DNA of 35,457 bases from an uncultured Nocardioides sp. (GCA_902805885.1 CADCUM010000027.1:1-35457); one strand, 5' to 3'; shown: positions 22,002-29,435, numbered from the stretch's first letter. A program made the numbers and translations. Notes: generated by a model not told the origin, from the letters alone.

Positions 22002-23123
22002 GTGACGCACGTCGAGAGCGCCGAGGTGGCCGGTGGTCGCCTCGGCGCTGTCCTCTCAGCGTCCCGGACACCCGGTCCGGTGTTCCTCGCACCCGACGGC
22101 CCCTGGTTGGCGACGACGCTGGACCAGGCTCGCCGGGTGCTTGCCGACCCCGCGACCTTCGACTTCCCCGGAAACGTGAGCCGGGGCAGCGATCTCTCGG
22201 GCAGCATCGCCGACACGAGGTCCGGTCATCACGTCTATGCCGCTCTCCGGCCCGAGGACGTGGCGCGGGGCATGGCGGTCTTCGTCGCCGAGTGGGACCT
22301 GGCAGTGGCCGACGCCGCGGGGGACCGACTCTCCGCGTCGGGCGCGACGGTGGACCTCATGGACCTGCTGCGCCGGCCGGTCGCCCGCTCCACGTGTGCC
22401 GCCGTGCTCCCGGACGCCGCGCGGGACGACCGGACGACGATCGCCGACCAGGTCCTGGCGTGGATCGATGCCCTCGCCCCCGTGATCAGCGCTCCTCGAC
22501 CCCCGCACCGCTGGAGCAGGGCGCGCCGTCGCGAGCTCCGTGCACGCATCGCGCTCGAGCAGTCGATCGAGACGAGCGGGTGCGTCGACGAGACCTCGCG
22601 CGTGCTGGCCACGATGCTCGCGGCGGGTGTCCAGGTGCCGATCGCGGCCGGGGCGTGGCTGCTGGTGCGACTCGCCGCACACCCCGGCGTGGACGTCGAT
22701 CCCGATCACGCCGTGTGGGAGACGCTGCGCCTGAGCCCCCCCACCTGGATCACCGCGCGACTCGCCGTGCGCGACGTCCGCCTCGGAGAGGCTGAGGTGC
22801 CAGGGGGATCCCTGGTGTTCGTCAGTCCCCTGCTGCTGGGACGGCTCACGGAGCTCGTGCCGGGGACCGACGAGGGCCTCCGGGCGTTCGACCCCACTCG
22901 CTGGGCAACGGGAGAGATGCGTCCTGGGGCATGGCTCCCCTTCGGCGCGGGTCCCCATGCCTGCCCCGGCCGCACGCTCGGGTTCGCCATGCTCCGACAC
23001 CTCGCCGCGTGGTCCGGCGATCACGACATCGTGCTCGCGGCTCCAGTGCGCCACGACCAGGGTCGAGGCATCGCCCCCGATCCGGCCCTGGTCACCATCC
23101 GGAGCGAAGAGGGCGCGCGATGA
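22002..23123 (+). CDS. Cytochrome P450, short, with altered I-helix
   Basis: The product is 373 aa from the GTG at 22002, shorter than the usual 400 or so. No earlier in-frame start is free of the peptide gene. The heme loop is LPFGAGPHACPG (F314, G317, C321, G323), with C321 as iron ligand, and the ExxR pair is E240-R243 in WETLRLSPP. The I-helix region reads LAAGVQVPI (206-214). The usual acid-Thr pair that delivers protons to oxygen is replaced by Gln-Val, as seen in P450s that couple or cross-link rather than hydroxylate. There is no membrane anchor. With the 28-aa peptide gene just upstream, peptide cross-linking is my favoured role. Because its stop overlaps a histidine kinase start (ATGA), a sensory role is the alternative, as in conservon P450s. 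No ferredoxin gene is adjacent. Confidence 0.85.
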   Translation: MTHVESAEVAGGRLGAVLSASRTPGPVFLAPDGPWLATTLDQARRVLADPATFDFPGNVSRGSDLSGSIADTRSGHHVYAALRPEDVARGMAVFVAEWDLAVADAAGDRLSASGATVDLMDLLRRPVARSTCAAVLPDAARDDRTTIADQVLAWIDALAPVISAPRPPHRWSRARRRELRARIALEQSIETSGCVDETSRVLATMLAAGVQVPIAAGAWLLVRLAAHPGVDVDPDHAVWETLRLSPPTWITARLAVRDVRLGEAEVPGGSLVFVSPLLLGRLTELVPGTDEGLRAFDPTRWATGEMRPGAWLPFGAGPHACPGRTLGFAMLRHLAAWSGDHDIVLAAPVRHDQGRGIAPDPALVTIRSEEGAR

Positions 23124-24463
23124 CCCACCCCGCCCTGCAGCTCGTCCCGACAGACGCCCCGACCTCGGGCGCCGCTGCCGCGCTCGCCGTCCGGGTCCTC
23201 TCGGAGGAGCTGCCACTCGACGACGCCATCGAGTGCATCGCAGCCCACTTCATCGCACTGGCGCGCGTCGACGTGGTCGTCGTGTCACGGACCTCCCTCC
23301 CGCCGGACGACCCGAGCGAGTGGGTCCACCTCGGCCAGCGGGCGTGGCTGCGTGAGTGGCTCGATCCGAGGACGGCCTTTTCGTTCCTCCCGCCCCCCGG
23401 GGCGGGCCCCGAGGCGGCCCTGACGATGCCGTGGATGTCCCAGTTCGCTCGCCGGGACGTCGTCGTCCTGGTCGACGACGAGCTCCTCCCCCAGGAGGCA
23501 GCCGAGGATCGTCGCGAGCTCGCGGAGATCGGGGTGCGCAGCCTCGTCGCGTGCACCACTCGGTCGTCGAGCCAGATGTTCGGCAGCTTCTCACTGGTGT
23601 CCACCCGCCCCGGCGCCTGGCCCGAGGAGCACGTCGCCGACCTGCGACTGCTGAACGCAGCGATGAGCTCGCGGCTGACCCGGGAGCAAGCGCTACGCTC
23701 GCTCGTCGACTCCGTGGCCGCAAGTGCCCGCACGCGTCAGGTCAACGAGCAGCTGCTGGCCTCGGTCGGGCACGAGCTCCGTACGCCGCTGTCCTCGATC
23801 CTGGGTCACACCGAGATGCTCATGGACGAGGCCGGCCGAACACCCGACCACCCGCTGGCGGCCGCGGTCCAGCGGGACGGCGACGTCATCGTGGGCGCCT
23901 GCGAGCAGCTGCTCGCACTGGTCGACGAGGTGCTCGACGCCGGGCGGACGGTCCAGGCTGACGACGGCCGTCAGCTCGTCGACGTGCCCGCGGCCGTCGA
24001 TGACGTGGTGCACTGGCACCGGACGGCTGCTCGGGCCGCTCACGTCACCATCACGAGCGCTGTCGAACCGGGCCTGGCGGTCTGGGCCCACTCCTCCGGA
24101 CTGCGTCAGATCCTGTCGACCCTCGTCGGGAACGCCGTGGCGCACAACCGCCCCGGCGGCTCGGTGGCGATCTCGGCGCGGCAGCTGGCGGGAGAGGTCG
24201 GGGACCGCCGGCTGCGCGTCGTCGTGCGCGACGACGGGCCCGGCCTGGACCGCGCCCAGCTCGCTGAGGTGTTCAAGCCCTACGGACGCCTCGAGGGGAG
24301 CGGGCTCGACGGGAAGGGACTGGGCATCTCGCTGTCCCGGTCGCTCGCCGAGCGCGACAGCGGCACCATCGGCGCCGAGTCGACCCCGGGCGACGGGTCG
24401 GTGTTCTGGGTCGAGCTGCCGCTCGCCCGGACCGATTCAGCGGAGCCGCCGGCGCTGCGGTAA
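23120..24463 (+). CDS. Cytosolic histidine kinase with GAF-like sensor, coupled to the P450
   Basis: The product is 447 aa with no membrane segment. Residues about 20-190 resemble a GAF domain (LDDAIECIAAHFIALARVDV through LVSTRPGAWPEEHVADLRLL). The HisKA domain has H218 in SVGHELRTPLSS. The ATPase domain has the N box STLVGNAVAHN (N338), G1 DDGPGLD (D372) and G2 GKGLGIS (398-404). The position usually occupied by HGG before the last strands reads RDSGTIG. The ATG overlaps the P450 stop, so the two proteins should be made together, which links the kinase to the P450 or its product. It probably phosphorylates the single-domain regulator at 21389. tRNA-Phe begins only 14 nt after its stop. Confidence 0.9.
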   Translation: MTHPALQLVPTDAPTSGAAAALAVRVLSEELPLDDAIECIAAHFIALARVDVVVVSRTSLPPDDPSEWVHLGQRAWLREWLDPRTAFSFLPPPGAGPEAALTMPWMSQFARRDVVVLVDDELLPQEAAEDRRELAEIGVRSLVACTTRSSSQMFGSFSLVSTRPGAWPEEHVADLRLLNAAMSSRLTREQALRSLVDSVAASARTRQVNEQLLASVGHELRTPLSSILGHTEMLMDEAGRTPDHPLAAAVQRDGDVIVGACEQLLALVDEVLDAGRTVQADDGRQLVDVPAAVDDVVHWHRTAARAAHVTITSAVEPGLAVWAHSSGLRQILSTLVGNAVAHNRPGGSVAISARQLAGEVGDRRLRVVVRDDGPGLDRAQLAEVFKPYGRLEGSGLDGKGLGISLSRSLAERDSGTIGAESTPGDGSVFWVELPLARTDSAEPPALR

Positions 24464-24477
24464 TCTACGTCCCGCTT

Positions 24478-24551
24478 GGGCAGGTAGCTCAGTTGGTACG
24501 AGCGATCGCCTGAAAAGTGATAGGTCGGCGGTTCGATCCCGCCCCTGCCCA
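24478..24551 (+). tRNA. tRNA-Phe (GAA)
   Basis: The acceptor stem GGGCAGG pairs with CCTGCCC, the D arm is AGCTCAGTTGGTACGAGC, the anticodon stem ATCGC/GTGAT (one G-T) encloses the loop CTGAAAA with anticodon GAA, and the T arm contains GGCGGTTCGATCCCGCC. The discriminator A73 is followed by CCG, so CCA is not encoded. It lies 14 nt behind the histidine kinase stop, so its own promoter must lie inside the kinase gene or it is processed from that transcript. Confidence 0.95.
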
Positions 24552-24556
24552 CCGCA

Positions 24557-24601
24557 GCACCGAAGGGCCTCGACCACGTCCCGGTCGGGGCCCTTCGGTG
24601 C
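24557..24601 (+). terminator. Terminator after tRNA-Phe
   Basis: The arms 24557-24575 and 24583-24601 (outer GCACCGAAGGGCC with GGCCCTTCGGTGC, inner CGACC with GGTCG) pair over 19 positions with a single T-G. It begins 5 nt after the tRNA and has no T run, as is common in high-GC Gram-positives. It would also end any transcript coming from the kinase operon. Confidence 0.8.
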
Positions 24602-24719
24602 GTGATCGCGTCGACTGGGCCAGACTGGACCGGACCGCAGCGGCGACGACCAATCCGACGCGGACGTGACGCCGAACACTGCAGAACGCCGGATCCTCCC
24701 CGGAAAGGGCTCCCACCCC

Positions 24720-26030
24720 ATGCGCAGAACCGCGACCGTGCTCGGCATCGGCCTCGTCCTGGCCGTCTCCGGCGGCATCGGCGTCGCCACGACGTCCGAC
24801 GACGCGGAGCCGCGTCCGGCTGCTGCCGTCACCCGGGTCGTCCCGGACTCCGGGCAGGACCTCGCCGCGACGATCACCTCGCTGCAGGACACGCTGCGAC
24901 GGGTGCCCGACGACCACGTGTCCTGGGCGAACCTCGCTCTGGCGTACGTCGAGCAGGCGCGGGTCACGGGCCTGGCGTCCTACTACGAGAAGGCCGACGA
25001 GGCCGTAGCGCGGTCGTTCGAGGTCGAGCCGGACGAGAACTTCACGGCCCTCGCCGCTCGTGGCGCCATCGAGTCGGCCCGCCACGACTTCGCCGCGGCG
25101 CTCGCCAGCGCCGAGGAGGCGCTCGAGGTCAACCCGCGCGATCTCGCCGCCCTTGCCGTCCAGGTCGACGCCCTCACCGAGCTCGGCAGGTACGACGAGC
25201 AGCTGCAGGCCCTGGAGGTCGCCGACCGGCGCCAGCCCGGCACGGCGATCGCGGCCCGCTACTCCTACGCGTTCGAGCTCCGGGGCGACCTCGACCGCGC
25301 CGGCGACGTCCTCCGCGACGCCGCGGACAGCGGCAGCCGGGCCGACAAGGCCCACCTGCTGACGCTGCGGGCCGACGTCCTGCGCCGGCAGGGTCGCCTC
25401 GACGAGGCCGAGGGCGACCTCGACACGGCACAGGCCGCCGTACCGGGCCACCTGCCCGCGATGGTGTCCAGGGCGCGCCTCCTCACGGCGCAGGGGGACC
25501 TCGAGGGCGCGGTGGAGGCCTGGGAGGACGTCGTCGCCCAGCAGCCCCTCCCCGAGTACCTCACCGAGCTCGGCGAGCTCCTCGAGCACCTGGGCCGCAG
25601 CGACGAGGCGGACGCCCAGTACGCCGTCGTCCGCACCACGATCGAGCTGCTCGACGCGAGCGGGGTCGGCACCGACCTCGAGACCGCCCTCTTCGAGGCC
25701 GACCACGGGTCCCCGGAGCGCGCGCTGAGCCAGGCCCGCGCCGAGTGGGCACGCCGTACGAGCGTCCACGTGGCCGACGCCCACGCCTGGGCGCTGCACC
25801 GCGCCGGCCGGCACGCGGACGCGCTGCCGATCGCCCGCCAGGCGACCCGGCTCGGGACGCCGGAGGCCAGGTTCTGGATCCACCGCGGCACCATCGAGGC
25901 CGCCCTCGGGATGACCGACGCCGCGCGCACCCACCTCCGACGCGGGCTCGCCACCGACCCGGGTCTGTCGCCCTGGCAGGTCGACGAGGCCCGGGCGACC
26001 CTCGCGACCCTCCAGGACGGCGAACGATGA
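24720..26030 (+). CDS. Secreted or membrane-tethered TPR protein
   Basis: The product is 436 aa. I chose the ATG at 24720, with GGAAAGGG upstream; the in-frame GTG at 24666 gives a polar, unlikely start before the signal sequence. RRTATVLGIGLVLAVSGGIG is a signal peptide or anchor and a Pro/Ala linker follows. From about residue 55 on there are roughly nine tetratricopeptide repeats (for example VSWANLALAYVEQARVTGLA, FAAALASAEEALEVNPRDLA and HLPAMVSRARLLTAQGDLEG). TPR domains hold protein partners; no catalytic motif is seen. The stop overlaps the start of the nickel/cobalt permease (ATGA), so it probably acts at the cell surface with that permease. Confidence 0.82.
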   Translation: MRRTATVLGIGLVLAVSGGIGVATTSDDAEPRPAAAVTRVVPDSGQDLAATITSLQDTLRRVPDDHVSWANLALAYVEQARVTGLASYYEKADEAVARSFEVEPDENFTALAARGAIESARHDFAAALASAEEALEVNPRDLAALAVQVDALTELGRYDEQLQALEVADRRQPGTAIAARYSYAFELRGDLDRAGDVLRDAADSGSRADKAHLLTLRADVLRRQGRLDEAEGDLDTAQAAVPGHLPAMVSRARLLTAQGDLEGAVEAWEDVVAQQPLPEYLTELGELLEHLGRSDEADAQYAVVRTTIELLDASGVGTDLETALFEADHGSPERALSQARAEWARRTSVHVADAHAWALHRAGRHADALPIARQATRLGTPEARFWIHRGTIEAALGMTDAARTHLRRGLATDPGLSPWQVDEARATLATLQDGER

Positions 26031-27580
26031 GAGCCCTCGCGCGCCTGCTGCTGGCGCTCGGCGCCATCGCTGCGTGCCTGTTCGTCACCGCCGGCCCTGC
26101 CGCGGCCCACCCGCTCGGCAACTTCACCGTGAACCGCTACACCGGGCTCCTCGTGTCGCCCGACCGCATCACGGTCGACCACGTCATCGACCTCGCGGAG
26201 ATCCCGACCGCCCAGCTGGGCGACGCGATCGACGACCTCCCGGCACTCGCTCAGGACCAGTGCACGACGGCCGGGCGTGGCCTCGAGCTGACGGCCTCCG
26301 GAGACGCCGTACCGCTCGAGCTGACGACGTCGTCCGCCACCACGGAGAGCGGCGAGGGCGGGCTGCCGATCACGAGGATCACCTGCGCGTACGTCGCCGA
26401 GGCCGAGATCGACGCCGGCGAGGTGACCTTCGAGGACCGCACCGCCCCAGGCTCGGTGGGCTGGCGCGAGGTCACGGCCGTCGGCGACGAGATGACGCTC
26501 ACCAGCACGGACGTACCGGCTGAGAGCACCAGCGACCGGCTCACGTCCTATCCCGAGGACCTGCTGCAGTCCCCGCTCGACGTCACGGCCGCCACCCTGG
26601 TCGTCGCCACGGGTGGTCCGGCCGGTGTCCTCCCCGGGGAGGGCGACGCCGGCCCCGCCACCGCCGACGGCGGCTGGCTGTCCGCGCGCGCCACGTCCCT
26701 CCTCGGCGACGGCGGCTGGATCGCCGGCGGGCTCGCCCTGCTGGCCGCGGCGGCGCTCGGCGCCACGCACGCCCTGTCGCCGGGCCACGGCAAGACCGTG
26801 ATGGCGTTCTACCTCTCCCAGCGCGGCGACTCCTCCGTGCGCTCCGCGCTGGCCGTCGGCAGCGCCGTGACCGCTGCCCACACCGGGTCCGTGCTGCTGC
26901 TCGGGCTGCTCGTGTCGCTGAGCAGCGCGTTCGTGCCCGCCCGCATCTACCCCTGGCTCACGCTGGCGACCGGGCTGCTCATCCTCGGCCTCGGCCTCTA
27001 CCTGCTCGCCCGCCTGCGCTCGGGCGACGGCCACGGCCACGGCCACGGCCACGGTCATGGGCACGGCCACGGTCATGGGCACGGCCACGGGCACGGACAC
27101 GACGCCCCGCAGGAGCAGTCCTCGTCCCCGTCCTCGTCCCCGTCCTCGTCACAGCCCCCGTCCTCGTCACAGCCTGCGCTGCACCCCCACGGCGCCGGCG
27201 GCTCCGTCGCGGTGCAGACCGAGAGCGCGCCCGACCCGGCCCCGGCCGAGCAGGCACCGGGCCGGTGGGGTGTGTGGGTGATGGGCCTCGTGGGCGGCCT
27301 CGTGCCGAGCCCCTCCGCACTGCTCCTGCTCCTCGCGGCCGTCGCCCTCGGGCGGGCGTGGTTCGGCATGGTGCTGGTGCTCGCCTTCGGCATCGGGATG
27401 GCGGTGTCGCTCGCCGTCGTCGGCCTGCTGGCGCGCGACCTGGTCCTCCGGGCAGAGCGGTTCGCGCAGGCCCGGGGCTACCTCGGCGGGCACGTCCGCA
27501 ACGTCCTGCGGTACGGCGCCGCGATCGGCATCTGCGTGGTCGGCATCGGCGTGGTCGTGCGGACCGTCCTCCAGCTCTGA
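26027..27580 (+). CDS. NicO/RcnA-type nickel-cobalt permease with His-rich loop
   Basis: The product is 517 aa. The ATG at 26027 overlaps the TPR gene stop. A signal peptide ends near AGPAAAHPLGNF. Residues about 30-210 form an external domain of the kind found in HupE/NicO proteins (HPLGNFTVNRYTGLLVSPDR), with two cysteines (QDQCTTAG, RITCAYV) that may form a disulfide. The membrane part has the metal motif ATHALSPGHGKTVMAFYLSQ and a second-half motif VGGLVPSPSALLLLLAAVAL. Between them lies a cytoplasmic-type loop with 12 Gly-His units and then Ser/Pro repeats. RcnA-like proteins export nickel and cobalt, whereas HupE-like ones import them, so the direction is not settled. A nickel/cobalt ECF importer operon follows, so both belong to metal balance. 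Confidence 0.85.
   Translation: MRALARLLLALGAIAACLFVTAGPAAAHPLGNFTVNRYTGLLVSPDRITVDHVIDLAEIPTAQLGDAIDDLPALAQDQCTTAGRGLELTASGDAVPLELTTSSATTESGEGGLPITRITCAYVAEAEIDAGEVTFEDRTAPGSVGWREVTAVGDEMTLTSTDVPAESTSDRLTSYPEDLLQSPLDVTAATLVVATGGPAGVLPGEGDAGPATADGGWLSARATSLLGDGGWIAGGLALLAAAALGATHALSPGHGKTVMAFYLSQRGDSSVRSALAVGSAVTAAHTGSVLLLGLLVSLSSAFVPARIYPWLTLATGLLILGLGLYLLARLRSGDGHGHGHGHGHGHGHGHGHGHGHGHDAPQEQSSSPSSSPSSSQPPSSSQPALHPHGAGGSVAVQTESAPDPAPAEQAPGRWGVWVMGLVGGLVPSPSALLLLLAAVALGRAWFGMVLVLAFGIGMAVSLAVVGLLARDLVLRAERFAQARGYLGGHVRNVLRYGAAIGICVVGIGVVVRTVLQL
27028..27180 (+). repeat. Low-complexity coding repeat: Gly-His tract then Ser/Pro tract
   Basis: The first part repeats the hexamer GGCCAC four times and then an 18-nt unit beginning GGTCATGGGCAC twice, coding (GH)12. 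The second part repeats CCGTCCTCGT-type units coding Ser-Ser-Ser-Pro/Gln. Both lie in the loop of the NicO permease. The synonymous codon variation (CAC/CAT, GGC/GGT/GGG/GGA) shows the Gly-His tract is kept at protein level. Its length may vary between strains by slippage. Confidence 0.85.
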
Positions 27581-27586
27581 GCCTCG

Positions 27587-27620
27587 CGCCCGGCCGGTCG
27601 GGTGGGCCGCGTCACATTTT
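27587..27620 (+). terminator. Possible terminator after the NicO permease
   Basis: A GC-rich, partly self-complementary stretch (GCGCCC against GGGCCGC with a bulge) is followed by a run of six T at 27615-27620, rare in this window. The stem is imperfect, so I rate it only as possible. Confidence 0.35.
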
Positions 27621-27665
27621 TTCCTCCGGACCCCAATCCGAACGACCGCTGGTGCCGAAGCCTGG

Positions 27666-27688
27666 TTGTTGCACATCGTGTGCAACAA
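27666..27688. promoter_or_regulatory. Perfect-arm palindrome before cbiM, Nur-like operator
   Basis: TTGTTGCACA and TGTGCAACAA are exact inverted 10-bp arms around TCG. Its core reads TTGCAC-ATCGT-GTGCAA, which fits the 6-5-6 layout of the Streptomyces nickel regulator Nur box (tTGCaa-N5-ttGCAA). It ends 6 nt before the GGAGGT ribosome-binding site of cbiM, so a bound repressor would block cbiMNQO. A metal-sensing ArsR-type repressor is an alternative reader. No cobalamin riboswitch is visible. Confidence 0.62.
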
Positions 27689-27704
27689 GGATCGGAGGTC
27701 ACCG

Positions 27705-28391
27705 ATGCACGTTCCCGACGGCTTCCTCGACGCCCCCACCTCGATCGCCACGGCTGCAGCGGCCGCCACGGCGATCGGGCTCGCCCTGCGCGGGGCGCGT
27801 CGAGAGCTCGACGAGAGGGTCGCGCCCCTGGCTGGGCTGGTCGCGACCTTCGTCTTCGCCACGCAGATGATCAACTTCCCCGTGGCGGGGGGCACCAGCG
27901 GGCACCTCATGGGGGGTGCCCTCGCTGCCGTGCTCGTCGGGCCGTACACCGGGATCCTCTGCCTCACCGTCGTCCTCGGCGTGCAGGCGATGCTGTTCGC
28001 CGACGGGGGCATCACGGCTCTCGGCACCAACGTGGTCCTGATGGGCGTCGTCACGGTGGTCGTCGGGTACGCCGTCGCCCGCGCCGTACAGCTGGTCCTG
28101 CCGCGGCGGCTCCCGATGGTCGCGGTGGCCGCGGCCCTCGGGGCGATCGCCTCGGTGCTCGCCAGCGCGGCGGTCTTCGTGGGGCTCTACAGCGCCGGCG
28201 GCGCCGTACCGATCCCGCTCGACACCCTGCTGACGGCGATGCTCGGGGTGCACACGCTCATCGGGGTCGGCGAGGCCGTCATCACCTTCCTGGTCGTGGC
28301 GAGCATCGTGTCGGTGCGGCCGGACCTCGTCCACCTCGCCCGACCCGTCCTGGTGACGCGTGAGCTCGAGACCCGGCTGGTGGCGGCATGA
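27705..28391 (+). CDS. cbiM: ECF nickel/cobalt importer, substrate-specific component CbiM
   Basis: The product is 228 aa. The ATG at 27705 has GGAGGT 5 nt upstream, and the mature N-terminus must be exactly MHVPDGFL because the amino group and His2 help bind the metal in CbiM/NikM. About six or seven membrane segments follow, with conserved pieces such as FATQMINFPVAGGTSGHLMG, where histidines and asparagine near the metal site are expected. It selects Ni2+ or Co2+ for uptake, driven by the ATPase CbiO and transmembrane CbiQ. CbiM and NikM cannot be told apart by eye; the Nur-like box in front leans towards nickel. Its stop overlaps the cbiN start. Confidence 0.93.
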   Translation: MHVPDGFLDAPTSIATAAAAATAIGLALRGARRELDERVAPLAGLVATFVFATQMINFPVAGGTSGHLMGGALAAVLVGPYTGILCLTVVLGVQAMLFADGGITALGTNVVLMGVVTVVVGYAVARAVQLVLPRRLPMVAVAAALGAIASVLASAAVFVGLYSAGGAVPIPLDTLLTAMLGVHTLIGVGEAVITFLVVASIVSVRPDLVHLARPVLVTRELETRLVAA

Positions 28392-28765
28392 GCGCCCGGT
28401 CCACGCGCGCCGTGTCCACGCCCGCCGTGTCCACCCGCACCGTGTCCACCCGCACCGTGTCCACCCGCACCGTTCTCGTCGTGGGGCTCCTCGTCGCCCT
28501 GGTGGTCGCCGGCGTCCTCAGCAGCTACGCCTCGGGCAGCCCGGACGGGCTCAACCGGGTCGCCCTCGACCTCGGCTTCGCGGACGCGGAGAGGGCGTCC
28601 GCCGCCGGGGACGGTCCGCTCGCGGGCTACGAGGTCGCCGGGGCGGACCCGCGGTGGTCCGGCGGGCTCGCCGGCGTGCTGGGATGCCTGATGGTGCTCG
28701 CGTGCTCGTCGCTGTTCCACCTGCTGCGCCGCTCGCCGCGAGCCGTCGCGACGCAGGGCGACTGA
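28388..28765 (+). CDS. cbiN: ECF nickel/cobalt importer, CbiN/PDGLE-type subunit
   Basis: The product is 125 aa. The ATG at 28388 overlaps the cbiM stop (ATGA). The conserved part starts near residue 29: a membrane segment (VLVVGLLVALVVAGVLSSYA), then GSPDGLNRVALDLGFADAER, the PDGLE motif with Asn for Glu, and a second membrane segment (GVLGCLMVLACSSLFHLL). In front lies an unusual N-terminus made of five 5-residue units (RSTRA, VSTPA, then three VSTRT), encoded by 15-nt tandem repeats. Each VST unit offers an in-frame GTG, so the real start could be any of four GTGs closer to the membrane segment. The subunit is needed with CbiM for metal uptake. Confidence 0.85.
   Translation: MSARSTRAVSTPAVSTRTVSTRTVSTRTVLVVGLLVALVVAGVLSSYASGSPDGLNRVALDLGFADAERASAAGDGPLAGYEVAGADPRWSGGLAGVLGCLMVLACSSLFHLLRRSPRAVATQGD
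28412..28471 (+). repeat. Tandem 15-nt repeat at the start of cbiN
   Basis: Four head-to-tail 15-nt units lie at 28412-28471; the last three are identical (GTGTCCACCCGCACC) and the first differs at three bases. A more decayed copy precedes them. They code for VSTPA and VSTRT in the cbiN frame. A multiple of three keeps the frame if units are gained or lost. Confidence 0.9.
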
Positions 28766-28766
28766 C

Positions 28767-29435
28767 GTGGGCGCACCGCACGGGCACCGCCTCCACTTCC
28801 ACGGCCACTCCCCTCTCCACCGGGCTCCGGCGCACCTCAAGGTCGCCGGGCTGGTCGCGTTCATGCTGGTCGTGGTGGCCACGCCCGTGCCGTGGGTGCC
28901 CGCCTTCGTCGGCTACGCCGGCGTGCTCGCCGTCCTCGTCGCGCTCTCCGGCGTGCCGGTGCCCTACCTCGCGCGTCGGATGGTCATCGAGACACCGGTG
29001 CTGGTGTTCGCGGCACTGCTGCCGTTCATCGCGGTCGGTCCCCGGACCGAGGTGCTCGGGCTGTCGCTCAGCGAGGCGGGCCTCGTCGCCGCCGGGGGCC
29101 TGGTGATGAAGGCGACGCTCGGCGTCGTGGCCAGCCTGCTGCTCGCCGCCACCACCGACCCGCGCGACCTCCTCGCCGGGCTCGAGCGCCTGCGCGTGCC
29201 GGCTCAGCTGGTCCAGATCATGGGCTTCATGATCCGCTACCTCGACGTCGTCACCGACGAGCTGCGACGGATGAGGACCGCGATGGAGTCCCGCGGCTTC
29301 ACGGCGCGCGACCCCCGCCACTGGCCGGTGATCGGCCGCTCCGCCGGCGCGCTGTTCATCCGCTCCTTCGAGCGCGGCGAGCGCGTGCACCTGGCGATGA
29401 TCAGCCGCGGGTACGACGGTAGCGTGCGCCGATGA
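28767..29435 (+). CDS. cbiQ: ECF nickel/cobalt importer, transmembrane component CbiQ
   Basis: The product is 222 aa. The start is GTG at 28767, one nt after the cbiN stop codon. The His-rich beginning (GHRLHFHGHSPLH) is common in CbiQ. About five membrane segments follow. The coupling helices carry the family signatures: GLERLRVPAQLVQIMGFMIR, and MRTAMESRGF, the AxxxRG-type contact for the ATPase. A second such contact is AMISRGYDG near the end. It joins CbiM to the CbiO ATPase in the membrane complex. The stop overlaps the cbiO start (ATGA), so the operon is tightly coupled. Confidence 0.93.
   Translation: MGAPHGHRLHFHGHSPLHRAPAHLKVAGLVAFMLVVVATPVPWVPAFVGYAGVLAVLVALSGVPVPYLARRMVIETPVLVFAALLPFIAVGPRTEVLGLSLSEAGLVAAGGLVMKATLGVVASLLLAATTDPRDLLAGLERLRVPAQLVQIMGFMIRYLDVVTDELRRMRTAMESRGFTARDPRHWPVIGRSAGALFIRSFERGERVHLAMISRGYDGSVRR

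Noticed and set aside
24478..24720. tRNA-Phe as an integration (att) site
   Set aside because: No integrase gene, no repeated tRNA 3' end and no mobile-element genes appear in the window.
27581..27704. Cobalamin riboswitch before cbiM
   Set aside because: The gap is only 124 nt, lacks a B12-box-like stretch, and its main feature is a compact palindrome better explained as a protein-binding site.
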